Of a DNA stretch of 64,000 nt, positions 1 through 7,556 are shown one piece after another. Below the pieces are notes generated by a model. The model searched no databases, was not told the origin of the DNA, and saw only the letters and a program-made list of their open reading frames with translations. Numbering within the stretch: the stretch's first letter is position 1; each line of letters starts with the position of its first letter. The translations under genes and the position numbers were made by a program. This DNA is from Fimbriimonadales bacterium (GTDB lineage: Bacteria; Armatimonadota; Fimbriimonadia; Fimbriimonadales; GBS-DC): positions 248,001 to 312,000 of the forward strand of contig BPGO01000002.1 in assembly GCA_026003075.1 (NCBI GenBank), given 5' to 3'.

Positions 1-2253
1 CGTCGCCTTTTCGCGATCCACGCGCACTTGCAGCTCGGGCTTGCCCGCCGTCCACGAGAGGTCGGGGTCTTTGATGCCCGGAATGGACGCAATCAAGTTG
101 CGTACCCGTTCGGCGGTCTCTAAGAGCGTCGCCGTGTCTTTGCCCACCAGTGCCAGTTGAATGGGCGCTCCGAACCCACCCCCGCGAAAACCCGAGACAG
201 CGTTTACCGTAATCTGTGCGCCGGGGATGTCGCCAATCTTTTGGCGGAGTTCGGCAGCGATTTCGATATCGCGCCGGGTGCGCAACGGCTCGTCGTGCTT
301 CACCCAGAAGAGCAGACTATCCAGCAAGGCTTTCTTCTCGTGCAGCGTAATTTGCATGCTGGCGAAACGCGGTCCCGAGTCGCCCCCGCCAAAGAATCCC
401 GAAGAGAGCCGTCCCAGTCGAGTGGAGACATACTTCACCTCGGGAATCGTGAGTGCGGCTTGCTCGATGCGTTGCGCCACTGCGTCGGTCTGCGCGAGTG
501 CGGCGTCTGGAGGCATCTCAATCGTCACTTGAATCAATCCCTGATCCTGCGAGGGGGCGAATCGGAACGGCAGTAAAGGGCTCCCGGCCACCGCGGAGCC
601 AATGATGAGCACGAAAGTCGCTACCAGCGCGCCGTTCGCGGTCAGAATTACGAGCCAGCGATGGCGCAGCGACCATGCCAGCGCACGCCGATAGTACCGT
701 TTGAGGTTGTTCAGGCGCGTGTCGAACCACTTGAAGAAGCCCCGCGGCTCCTCCAGTGCCTCACCCCGACGGTACAGGCGACTTGCCAGCATCGGGGTGA
801 GCGTGAACGATACGATTAACGAGAAGAGCACCGTGACCGCCACCGTAATCCCGAATGAGCGGAAGAACTGTCCCGTCACGCCGCCCATGAACGCAATCGG
901 AAGGAACACCACCACATCTACAAAGGTGATGGTGACGGCAGCAAGCCCGATTTCTGTGCGTCCGTTGTAAGCGGCTTCCATCGGCTCCTCGCCCAGCGAC
1001 AGGTGGCGATAGATGTTCTCAATCACCACAATCGCGTCGTCCACCAACACGCCCACCGCCAACGAGAGCGCGAGCATTGTCATGAAGTTAATCGTGAAGC
1101 CGAAGAAATACATCGCGATAAACGCCGCGAAGAAACAGGTCGGTATCGCCAACGCAACGATTATCGCGCCTCGCACATTGTAGAGGAACAGATAGATAAT
1201 CACCACCACCAGCACGATGGCAATCCCCAGCGCAAGGCGCAGGTCTGCAAGGCTCTCTTTGACGGCGTCGGCTTCGTCTTGGGTGATGGTGAACTGCAGG
1301 TCGGGGTATTCCTGTTGAATGCGAGCAATCTGCGCTTTGATCCCATCGGACACTTCGATCGCGTTCCCGTCGCTGGTCTTTTGGACAACGATAGAGACAT
1401 CCTCTTTGCCGTTCACGCGGGTCAGTTCGGTGCGTTCTTCGACAGTGTCCCGCACCTCGGCGACATCCTGGAGGCGAACGATGCTGCCCCGTTGCATTGG
1501 GTTGCGCGAGTTAGGCAAGTAGATCTCCAGATTGCGCAGTTCGTCCACCGATTTGAACTCGCCCAGCAGGCGTACATTGTAGTCGCGCTCGCCTTCGGTG
1601 ATGCGTCCTGCGGGCACATTCAAGTTCGCCGCCTGCAGCGCCCGCACGATGGCGTTGATGGACAAACCGTAGGCGTCGAGGCGACGTTTGTCCACGGCGA
1701 CTTGAATCTCGCGTTTCTGCCCACCCGCCACCGAGACCGCTGCCACGCCGGGCACGCTGCTGAGGCGGTCTTTGATGATATTTTCGGCGAGGTCGCGCAA
1801 TTCGTAGGGGGGGCGGTTGCCCGTCAGCGAGAGGTACATCGTGGGCTGCGACTGTGTGTCCAGTTTCAGAATGGTGGGGCGTTCCGCGCCGTCGGGCAGT
1901 TGCCCCAGCACGGTGTTCAGCTTCGCCTGCACATCGATATACGCTTGGCTGATATCCGTGCCGATATAGAACTCCAGGGCGACTTGGGAGAGGCTGAACT
2001 GCGAGGTGGAGGTAATTTGACGCAACCCTTCCACACCCGCCACCGCGTCCTCGATAGGCTTGCTGATAAGGGTTTCCACCTCTTCGGGCGACGCGCCGGG
2101 ATAGGGCGTGATGATGGTGATCACAGGGAAGTCCACCTTGGGCTGCAGTTCCACCTGCATCTTACCGAGCGCGTAGTAGCCCAGCACGAGAATAGCGACC
2201 ACAAACACCATAATGGTGACGGGCCGGTTGAGCGCAAGTCGGGTCATCCACAT
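1..2253 (-). CDS. RND efflux pump, AcrB/HAE1 family (partial)
   Basis: Inner-membrane proton-driven exporter subunit of a tripartite efflux pump. The gene starts at ATG 2253 behind GGAGG and stays open to the window edge, giving 751 codons; RND pumps are about 1,030-1,080 residues, so roughly a quarter to a third is missing. The N-terminus (MWMTRLALNRPVTIMV) is the usual first transmembrane segment. The porter signature around PGASPEEVE, a TM block near LALSLAVGVLVDDAIVVIENI (the conserved charged TM4 region) and the second half's repeat start (SLRHRWLVI) are all visible. It follows the adaptor by 12 nt and is the last visible gene of the tetR-tolC-adaptor-pump operon. The substrate cannot be told from sequence. 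Confidence 0.93.
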   Translation of the reverse strand, partial: MWMTRLALNRPVTIMVFVVAILVLGYYALGKMQVELQPKVDFPVITIITPYPGASPEEVETLISKPIEDAVAGVEGLRQITSTSQFSLSQVALEFYIGTDISQAYIDVQAKLNTVLGQLPDGAERPTILKLDTQSQPTMYLSLTGNRPPYELRDLAENIIKDRLSSVPGVAAVSVAGGQKREIQVAVDKRRLDAYGLSINAIVRALQAANLNVPAGRITEGERDYNVRLLGEFKSVDELRNLEIYLPNSRNPMQRGSIVRLQDVAEVRDTVEERTELTRVNGKEDVSIVVQKTSDGNAIEVSDGIKAQIARIQQEYPDLQFTITQDEADAVKESLADLRLALGIAIVLVVVIIYLFLYNVRGAIIVALAIPTCFFAAFIAMYFFGFTINFMTMLALSLAVGVLVDDAIVVIENIYRHLSLGEEPMEAAYNGRTEIGLAAVTITFVDVVVFLPIAFMGGVTGQFFRSFGITVAVTVLFSLIVSFTLTPMLASRLYRRGEALEEPRGFFKWFDTRLNNLKRYYRRALAWSLRHRWLVILTANGALVATFVLIIGSAVAGSPLLPFRFAPSQDQGLIQVTIEMPPDAALAQTDAVAQRIEQAALTIPEVKYVSTRLGRLSSGFFGGGDSGPRFASMQITLHEKKALLDSLLFWVKHDEPLRTRRDIEIAAELRQKIGDIPGAQITVNAVSGFRGGGFGAPIQLALVGKDTATLLETAERVRNLIASIPGIKDPDLSWTAGKPELQVRVDREKAT

Positions 2254-2265
2254 AGTGTTGCCTCC

Positions 2266-3708
2266 TTATTGTTCGAGAATGCGTACTGGTTGTCCGTCGG
2301 AGAGCAGGTCTTGCCCACGCACCACAACGCTCTCGCCGGGTTGCACGCCCGTCGCGTAGACGACTTCGGTGTTGGTGGCAACCACTTTCAGCGCGCGTTG
2401 TTTGGCGACGCCGTTTTCCACCACGAACACGCGCGTGACGCCGCCTTTTTCAATCAGGGCGAGCTTGGGGGTGAGGGGAACATTTTTGTATTCACGCAGG
2501 CGGATTTCGCCGCGTGCGAAAAGCCCCGTTTTGAGAGGCAGGTCGGCGGGGTTGGTGAGGCTAATACGGATGCGCAAGTTGCCGGCTTGGTCGGCGACGG
2601 CGGGGTAAATCGCTTCCACACGCCCGATGAACACGCGATCGGGGAACGCGTCGACACGCGTCTCCACAGGCATGCCCCGTTTCACATCGCGCAGGAGCAT
2701 TTCAGGTAGCGTGGCTTCAAAGTAGAGGCGATCCACCGTCACGATTCGCGCGACGGGCGTGCCGCTGCCCGCCATTGAGCCGACTTCCGCGAATCGGTTG
2801 GCGATGACGCCGTCAAACGGTGCGCGAATGACGGTATCGGCGAGTTGCTGTTTGAGCAAGGCGACCTGTGTGCGTGCTTGCTGGAGTGCCGCGCGCGCAG
2901 CGTCCACGCGTTGTTGCGCCAGTTCGTCCTGCGCTTTGCCCAGCAGGGCTTGGCGGTAGGCTTCTTCTGCTTGGCGCACGGCTTGCTCGGCGGCGTCGAT
3001 GTCCTCGCGGCGCGGTCCTTCACGCACGAGGCTAAGGGTCTCTTCTGCCTGACGGAGTTGTGCTTGCGCCGCTTCGAAAGCGGTTTTTGCCGAGTCGAGC
3101 TGCTGTTTCGGGATCGCGCCCTGTTGATAGAGTTGCTGGGCGCGTTCGTAGTTGGCTTTCGCAAGTTCGAAGTTGGCACGCGCCGCTGCGACGGCTTGCT
3201 CGGCTTGCTGGCGTTCCTGCGGGCGTGCCCCTGCTTGGAGAGCGCGTAGCCGTGCGCGGGCAGCCTCTAACGCGGCTTTGGCGGTGTTGATTTGCGCATC
3301 GGTTTGGGCAGGTTGTGTGCGCGCCGCGATCTCCGCTTGGCGCAGGTTCGCCTCGGCTGCACGCACTGCCGACTCCGCTTGACGCAGCTGAAGTTTCAGA
3401 TCGGTCTGGTCTTGAACAGCGATCACATCGCCTTTGCGCACGCGGTCGCCCTCACGGACACGCATCTCCACGATGCGCCCTCCCACTTTAGTGGCGACGG
3501 TCGTGTCGTTGAAGGACTGCAGCTCGCCCGTCACGGACGCTGTTTCGGCGAGCGTGCCCGTTTTGATACGCTCTACGGCAACGGATACGGCAGTGGCTTC
3601 GTTCGCTTGAGCCTGCGGAGCGGGGGCACCGCTTCCCCCGCCGCGTCCACAGGCAGAGAGGGAAACCGCCAGGATCAGCCCAGTGCCCAAAAGATAGCCC
3701 GTTTTCAT
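2266..3708 (-). CDS. RND periplasmic adaptor (HlyD/MFP family) lipoprotein
   Basis: Membrane fusion protein linking the RND pump to the outer-membrane channel. The 480-residue product begins with a lipoprotein signal peptide ending in SLSAC, so it is probably lipid-anchored. A split biotinyl-lipoyl domain follows (GGRIVEMRVREGDRVRKGDV in the first half, IRAPFDGVIANRFAEVGSM in the second). Between the halves lies a long Ala/Gln/Arg-rich helical hairpin of about 200 residues (RQAEQAVAAARANF and similar), the expected coiled coil. The C-terminal beta domains end in VVRGQDLLSDGQPV. It sits 16 nt after the tolC-like gene and 12 nt before the pump gene. Confidence 0.93.
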   Translation of the reverse strand: MKTGYLLGTGLILAVSLSACGRGGGSGAPAPQAQANEATAVSVAVERIKTGTLAETASVTGELQSFNDTTVATKVGGRIVEMRVREGDRVRKGDVIAVQDQTDLKLQLRQAESAVRAAEANLRQAEIAARTQPAQTDAQINTAKAALEAARARLRALQAGARPQERQQAEQAVAAARANFELAKANYERAQQLYQQGAIPKQQLDSAKTAFEAAQAQLRQAEETLSLVREGPRREDIDAAEQAVRQAEEAYRQALLGKAQDELAQQRVDAARAALQQARTQVALLKQQLADTVIRAPFDGVIANRFAEVGSMAGSGTPVARIVTVDRLYFEATLPEMLLRDVKRGMPVETRVDAFPDRVFIGRVEAIYPAVADQAGNLRIRISLTNPADLPLKTGLFARGEIRLREYKNVPLTPKLALIEKGGVTRVFVVENGVAKQRALKVVATNTEVVYATGVQPGESVVVRGQDLLSDGQPVRILEQ

Positions 3709-3724
3709 GGTTTATTTTCCTCCT

Positions 3725-5035
3725 CTATCTTTGTGCGTATTGCTTGCCGATGACGCCAATGGCGCGTTGGAGCGCCGCGTAGGCGTCCAGATAGTCAAAT
3801 TGCGCGTTCACGAGGTTCGTTTGCGCTTGGGTGAAGGCGAGTTCGGCGTCGCTGATTTCGAGTTGGGGCGACACACCTGCTTCAAAGCGCACGCGCGCGA
3901 GTCGAAGCGCTTCGGTGGCTTGCTCCAGCCCCTTCTGCGCGACGGCGAGCCGTTTCTGGGCGTCTTGCAGGTTCAGGTACGCTTGACGCACCTCCAACGC
4001 GACGCCTTCTTTCGCCTGCTGCAGGCGCAGTTGCGCGATTTCCAAATCGTCGCGGGCTTGCGCTTCGCGAGCGCGGGTGATGCCGCTGTCCCAAATCGGC
4101 GCCGACAGCACTATCGTTCCTGTATACGACTCACGGCGTGGGTTGAACGGCGAGGTGTTGAGGTTGAAATCCGCCTGCCCTGTTAGGACGATGCTGGGCA
4201 GTGCGCCGCGCCGTGCGTTTTGGATATTCACGCGCGCCAGCTCCACCCCGCGCTCCGCCGCGAGTATTTCGGGGCGGTTCTGATAGGCTTGTTGCGTGAG
4301 CGCATCCAGCTCCGCTTCTTGGAGCGGGGGGAGTGTGGTGGGCTTCACCACTTGCACAGGGGTATTCAGGTCGCGTCCCAGCAGGTTGTTGAGCGCGGCG
4401 ACAGCAAGTTCGCGCTGGTTGCGGGCGTTCAGCAGCGCCTGCTCGGCTTGCGCCACGGCGGTCTCGGCACGTAGCAGGTCAAACTGCGCCGCCACGCCTG
4501 CATCCACTTGGGCACGGATGAGGCGCAGCCGCTCTTGGGCGTTTTTCAGTGCCTCTTCTGCCACACGCACAAACTCATCAGCACGCGCCACGCCTTGATA
4601 GGCTTGCGTCACCTGTAAAATCGTGTCGTTGCGCGTGCGTTCGTACTCCAGTTCACTAATAGACACGAACACCGACGCGGCGCGGACTGCGGTGCGCACA
4701 ATCCCGCTGATGTCGATCACTTGGGTCAGTGTGATGCGTGCGGTGCGATTCTCAATATTGCCTAAACGTATCGGCTGCGGTCCGAACCGTGCCGTTGCCA
4801 CGCGGTCGAATCGGGTATAGGTGGCGTTGCCTTGGATCTGAGGGAGGGCGTTGCCACGCGCCTCGCGTACGGCGTTGCGCGACTTGTCAAGGTTGCGCGC
4901 GCTGATTTGCACCGCGCGGTTATTGCGAAGAGCAATTTGGATCGCTTCGTCCAAAGTGAGTGGCTCACTGGGTTGCGCCCCGATTGCTGCACTCACTGTG
5001 AGCGTTAGGCTTAGGACATAGGTAATTCGTCGCAT
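3725..5035 (-). CDS. TolC family outer-membrane efflux protein
   Basis: Outer-membrane channel of the tripartite pump, 436 residues. I chose ATG 5035 because it follows GGAGGACAGCCC and opens a clean signal peptide (MRRITYVLSLTLTVSAAIGA); an upstream ATG at 5209 would lie wholly inside tetR. The protein shows the internally repeated TolC pattern: LTLDEAIQIALRNN near the N-terminus, two LxxAxxxLxxAR-type helical stretches and a repeat beginning about residue 230. The gene overlaps the tetR 3' end by 25 nt, which suggests translational coupling. Confidence 0.92.
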   Translation of the reverse strand: MRRITYVLSLTLTVSAAIGAQPSEPLTLDEAIQIALRNNRAVQISARNLDKSRNAVREARGNALPQIQGNATYTRFDRVATARFGPQPIRLGNIENRTARITLTQVIDISGIVRTAVRAASVFVSISELEYERTRNDTILQVTQAYQGVARADEFVRVAEEALKNAQERLRLIRAQVDAGVAAQFDLLRAETAVAQAEQALLNARNQRELAVAALNNLLGRDLNTPVQVVKPTTLPPLQEAELDALTQQAYQNRPEILAAERGVELARVNIQNARRGALPSIVLTGQADFNLNTSPFNPRRESYTGTIVLSAPIWDSGITRAREAQARDDLEIAQLRLQQAKEGVALEVRQAYLNLQDAQKRLAVAQKGLEQATEALRLARVRFEAGVSPQLEISDAELAFTQAQTNLVNAQFDYLDAYAALQRAIGVIGKQYAQR

Positions 5036-5754
5036 GGGCTGTCCTCCTTTGAGTTCTTCTTGTTGGCTTGGTTGGTGGTGTCGCAGGTGCCCTCCGCTGT
5101 AGGAACATCTGTGTTGGGGGTGCGGGGGGCTAAGAAAGCGGGTTTGTAAAATTCCAGCACGCGCTCCACAATTCGCTCCAACGGTTCGTCTTCGCGTTCC
5201 ATCATCCACTCCATTTGGGAGAGACGGTAGAGGCGGACGGCTTGGTGTGCGAGTTCATCCGCCGAGACATCGGTGCGAAACTCGCCTGTACGCTGTCCTA
5301 ATTCGAACCCTGCGCGCGCGTACTCGGTGGCTTCTTTGATGATGTCTAACACCTGCTTGCGCAGTTCGTGGCTTTGGCAACACGCGACCATAATGGAGCG
5401 CGTGATTTGAAGCGACCGCGCATCCCGCTGCGCAATGAACAGCATCACCTGACGCAGCACCTCCCACTGACTGGGGGCTTGTTCGGGCTGTAGGGACTCC
5501 AAAAACTCATACACCTCATCCGTCATGTCGCGGATGTAGGCTTGGAGGAGATGCTCTTTGGTGGGGAAGTAAGTGAAGAAAGTGCCTTTAGCAACATCGG
5601 CACGCTCGGTGATCTCTTCGACGGTGACTTGGTCAAAGGGTTTTTCGTGCATCAACGCGAGCGCCGCCTGAATGAGCCGTTGGCGGGTCTCTTCCCGGCG
5701 ACGCTCGCGTCGATTCGCGTACGGACGCGTTAACTGGTTCATAGTGCGTTCCAT
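5011..5754 (-). CDS. TetR family repressor of the efflux operon
   Basis: DNA-binding regulator, about 247 residues. The N-terminal helix-turn-helix is typical (RQRLIQAALALMHEKPFDQVT, then ADVAKGTFFTYFPTKEHLL). The C-terminal ligand domain has no recognisable subfamily. Three in-frame ATGs (5802, 5754, 5742) are possible; 5754 and 5742 each have a weak GGAACG upstream, and 5802 lies inside the putative operator. It is the first gene of the efflux operon, the usual position for a self-regulating repressor whose inducer is a pump substrate. The promoter -35 box abuts the neighbouring insertion sequence. Confidence 0.88.
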   Translation of the reverse strand: MERTMNQLTRPYANRRERRREETRQRLIQAALALMHEKPFDQVTVEEITERADVAKGTFFTYFPTKEHLLQAYIRDMTDEVYEFLESLQPEQAPSQWEVLRQVMLFIAQRDARSLQITRSIMVACCQSHELRKQVLDIIKEATEYARAGFELGQRTGEFRTDVSADELAHQAVRLYRLSQMEWMMEREDEPLERIVERVLEFYKPAFLAPRTPNTDVPTAEGTCDTTNQANKKNSKEDSPCDELPMS

Positions 5755-5784
5755 AACATGCGTTCCGATAGTTGGTTTGAACTG

Positions 5785-5825
5785 ATGGTCATTTCTGACC
5801 ATTGGTCAATATTATACCATAGGTC
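5785..5825. promoter_or_regulatory. Putative TetR operator
   Basis: TGACC-ATT-GGTCA at 5796-5808 is a perfect 5-3-5 inverted repeat just downstream of the -10 box. Further GGTCA half-sites flank it (about 5787 and 5822). Its position over the transcription start of an autoregulated tetR gene fits a repressor site; the assignment to this TetR is inferred. Confidence 0.6.
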
Positions 5826-5840
5826 ATGCAGACTTGTCAA
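5811..5840 (-). promoter_or_regulatory. tetR/efflux operon promoter
   Basis: Read on the minus strand: TTGACA (5840-5835), an 18-nt spacer and a perfect TATAAT (5816-5811). The -35 box belongs to a longer block, TTAACCCCTTGACAA, that touches the IS end. Confidence 0.75.
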
Positions 5841-5848
5841 GGGGTTAA

Positions 5849-6874
5849 GAGGGTGTTCGAAAAATCTGTTGGGGTCGGGTATCCTCTTCCTATGAAACGA
5901 CGCTACCCCCACCACGCCACCCTTACCACCCTGCCCGTGAACACAATCTACGCACTCCTCCAACGCTTCTGCCAACTCCATCCCCGCCCACCCAAACGCG
6001 GAAGACCCCCCAAGTACCCCGAAGCCCTCATCCTCACCCTGCTCCTGCTCGGCGCACGCGAACACGCCTCCTACCGACGCCTGCGCTTTGCCCTTGCGCG
6101 TGAACTCCTCCCTGACCATCCCCTGCCTGCCTTAGGCACGCTCGTCTACCGCTTCCATCACCTCACCGACGAACGCCTGCACCAGTTGCTCAGTTGGCTG
6201 GCACAGCAGGGTATCGCGACCGAGCCAGCGACTACTGAAACACCGTGTGCGTTTGTGGACGGCACCGGGGTGGGGTATGCAGGGACATTTTTCGCACAGT
6301 ACTTGCGGGGGGCGGAGGTGCGTCGGCAGCGCTTTCCTGTGAAGTTGGTGGCGTTGGGATACTGGCAAGGGGGTCGTGTGTGGGTGGTGGGGTTGGAGTT
6401 GGGTCAGGCGTATGCGGAGGAGGGTCGTTTGTTGGGTGCGTGGGTGAAGCGTTATGGGCGTGGGGGTTTGTCGGCGGGGACTGTGTTGGTGGGGGATCGG
6501 TTGTATGGGCATCGGGCACGGTTGTTGGGGTTGTTGGAGCAGGTGGGTTTTTTGCCTGTGATGCGTGTGGAGGACAGTATGTGGCAGCGTGTGCGTGCGG
6601 GTTCGCGTTTGCGTGCACGAGCGCGTGCTTTGGTGTATGGTTGGGCGTTGCGGGGTCGTTATCGGATAGAGCAAGTGTTTGGTAGTGTGAAGGGTGCGTA
6701 TGGGAGCGTGTGTCGTGCGCGTTCGTGGGTAGGTGCTCGTGTGTGGGTGTGGGGGATGTTTGTGCTGTGGAACATGGTGGGTTTGGTACAGGTGTGGGGT
6801 GGGGATGGTTTGGATGGTTTTGTTGTCTGTTGTGTGTGGGTGATGGGGTTCTGGGTGATTTTTCGAACACCCTC
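5849..6874 (+). mobile_element. Insertion sequence with 18-bp terminal inverted repeats
   Basis: The ends are GAGGGTGTTCGAAAAATC on the left (5849-5866) and its exact complement on the right (6857-6874). The element is about 1,026 bp with one transposase gene. The flanking bases extend the inverted symmetry outward by about 15 bp (TTGTCAAGGGGTT on the left, AACCCCTTGACAA on the right). The true ends might therefore be 5834 and 6889, but the same outer motif also occurs at 53585 away from any IS, so I treat it as host promoter sequence. No clear target-site duplication is visible. A MITE with the same ends lies at 45491-45726. Confidence 0.85.
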
Positions 6875-6959
6875 CAAACCCCTTGACAAACAAGCAGGGA
6901 ATGTGGTATACTATGTGCAGCTATTAGACCTGAATGGTCAAATAGTGTTGTTGACATAA
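5892..6959 (+). CDS. DDE transposase (IS4/IS5-like)
   Basis: Catalyses transposition of the surrounding IS. From ATG 5892 the product is 355 residues and appears intact. The presumed catalytic triad is D in FVDGTG, D in VLVGDRLYG and E in RYRIEQVFGSVK; the last stretch has the R-x3-E-x6-K spacing of IS4-type DDE enzymes. The N-terminal region carries a basic KRGRPPKYP patch. No stop codon falls before the right terminal repeat, so the frame reads out of the IS and the last residues (about SKPLDKQAGNVV onward) are host-encoded. Base composition flips sharply near 6235, from C-rich to G/T-rich on the coding strand, within this one gene. Confidence 0.85.
   Translation: MKRRYPHHATLTTLPVNTIYALLQRFCQLHPRPPKRGRPPKYPEALILTLLLLGAREHASYRRLRFALARELLPDHPLPALGTLVYRFHHLTDERLHQLLSWLAQQGIATEPATTETPCAFVDGTGVGYAGTFFAQYLRGAEVRRQRFPVKLVALGYWQGGRVWVVGLELGQAYAEEGRLLGAWVKRYGRGGLSAGTVLVGDRLYGHRARLLGLLEQVGFLPVMRVEDSMWQRVRAGSRLRARARALVYGWALRGRYRIEQVFGSVKGAYGSVCRARSWVGARVWVWGMFVLWNMVGLVQVWGGDGLDGFVVCCVWVMGFWVIFRTPSKPLDKQAGNVVYYVQLLDLNGQIVLLT
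6883..6912 (+). promoter_or_regulatory. Promoter of the ba3 oxidase operon
   Basis: TTGACA (6883-6888), an 18-nt spacer and TATACT (6907-6912). It is the near mirror image of the tetR promoter on the other side of the IS, sharing AACCCCTTGACAA. Confidence 0.7.
6921..6945. promoter_or_regulatory. Palindromic operator candidate upstream of the oxidase operon
   Basis: Imperfect palindrome CTATTaGACC-TGAAT-GGTCaAATAG, just downstream of the oxidase -10 box. Its GACC/GGTC half-sites match those of the tetR operator, though with a 5-nt rather than a 3-nt spacer. The cognate regulator is unknown; the nearby TetR and the Rrf2 protein are both candidates. Confidence 0.45.
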
Positions 6960-6971
6960 GGAGGCAAGGCG

Positions 6972-7091
6972 ATGAAGGAAACACGGGAGCAATTTGTACC
7001 GACGGGCGCGATAGCGTTTTTCATTACGCTCATTATCGTCTACGCACTGGTGTGGCTCACCCTCTACGGCGTGCTGCTTAAATGGAGGTGA
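6972..7091 (+). CDS. cbaD: ba3-type cytochrome c oxidase subunit IIa
   Basis: Tiny single-span membrane subunit of 39 residues. It starts at ATG 6972 behind AAGGAGGCAAGGCG and ends at TGA 7091. One hydrophobic helix (AIAFFITLIIVYALVWLTLYGV) is preceded by FVPTGA. Size, single helix and position immediately before subunit II match subunit IIa of Thermus ba3 oxidase, a 34-residue helix that replaces part of the classical subunit II. Its stop overlaps the RBS region of the next gene, so the two are probably coupled. Confidence 0.75.
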   Translation: MKETREQFVPTGAIAFFITLIIVYALVWLTLYGVLLKWR

Positions 7092-7096
7092 TGTTT

Positions 7097-7543
7097 ATGG
7101 ATCTGTTTGAAAAGCGTGTGATGGTGTTGGGACTGTTTTTGGTGCTGATGTTTTTCGGGCTGGTTGTCTATGCCGCGAAAGGACTTCAGGCGGAGTTGCC
7201 GACCTGCCTTCCGAATGCGCGGTTGTTCCAGAATGGGCGCGTGATAGAAGTGGGACCGAACCGTTATCAGGTCAACGCAGTGGCATTCATGTGGAGTTTC
7301 GATATGGGGCAGGGGAACACCATTCGGATTCCACGAGGCTCAGTGGTGGATTTCTATGTCACAAGTCGCGATGTGGTGCACGGCTATCACATTGACAAAA
7401 CCCTCGTGAACCTGATGGCGATCCCTGGAGCCGTGACTTACGCGCGTGTGAAGTTTGACAGAGCAGGGGAGTATCAGATTATCTGTCATGAATACTGCGG
7501 TCTTGGTCATCAGAACATGGCAGGCAAAGTGATTGTGGAATGA
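7097..7543 (+). CDS. cbaB: ba3-type cytochrome c oxidase subunit II (CuA)
   Basis: Accepts electrons from cytochrome c through the binuclear CuA site and passes them to subunit I. I chose ATG 7097 (148 residues) because GGAGGTG lies 6 nt upstream; in-frame ATGs at 7082 and 7091 overlap the previous gene or the RBS. One N-terminal TM helix is followed by a cupredoxin domain. CuA ligands are visible: His95 in DVVHGYHI, then Cys130, Cys134, His138 and Met141 in CHEYCGLGHQNM. The short single-TM form is that of ba3/B-family oxidases, not the longer A-family subunit II. Confidence 0.94.
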   Translation: MDLFEKRVMVLGLFLVLMFFGLVVYAAKGLQAELPTCLPNARLFQNGRVIEVGPNRYQVNAVAFMWSFDMGQGNTIRIPRGSVVDFYVTSRDVVHGYHIDKTLVNLMAIPGAVTYARVKFDRAGEYQIICHEYCGLGHQNMAGKVIVE

Positions 7544-7556
7544 GGAGGAGGCAACC

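Noticed and set aside
1003..2709. 568-codon ORF on the plus strand
   Set aside because: It lies opposite the RND pump and adaptor genes; the His/Arg/Gln-rich product is a typical shadow of GC-rich coding DNA.
6132..6984. Two long antisense ORFs (250 and 253 codons) in the transposase
   Set aside because: They are Pro/Thr/His-rich and arise from the one-sided base composition of the transposase gene; no start signal and no family.
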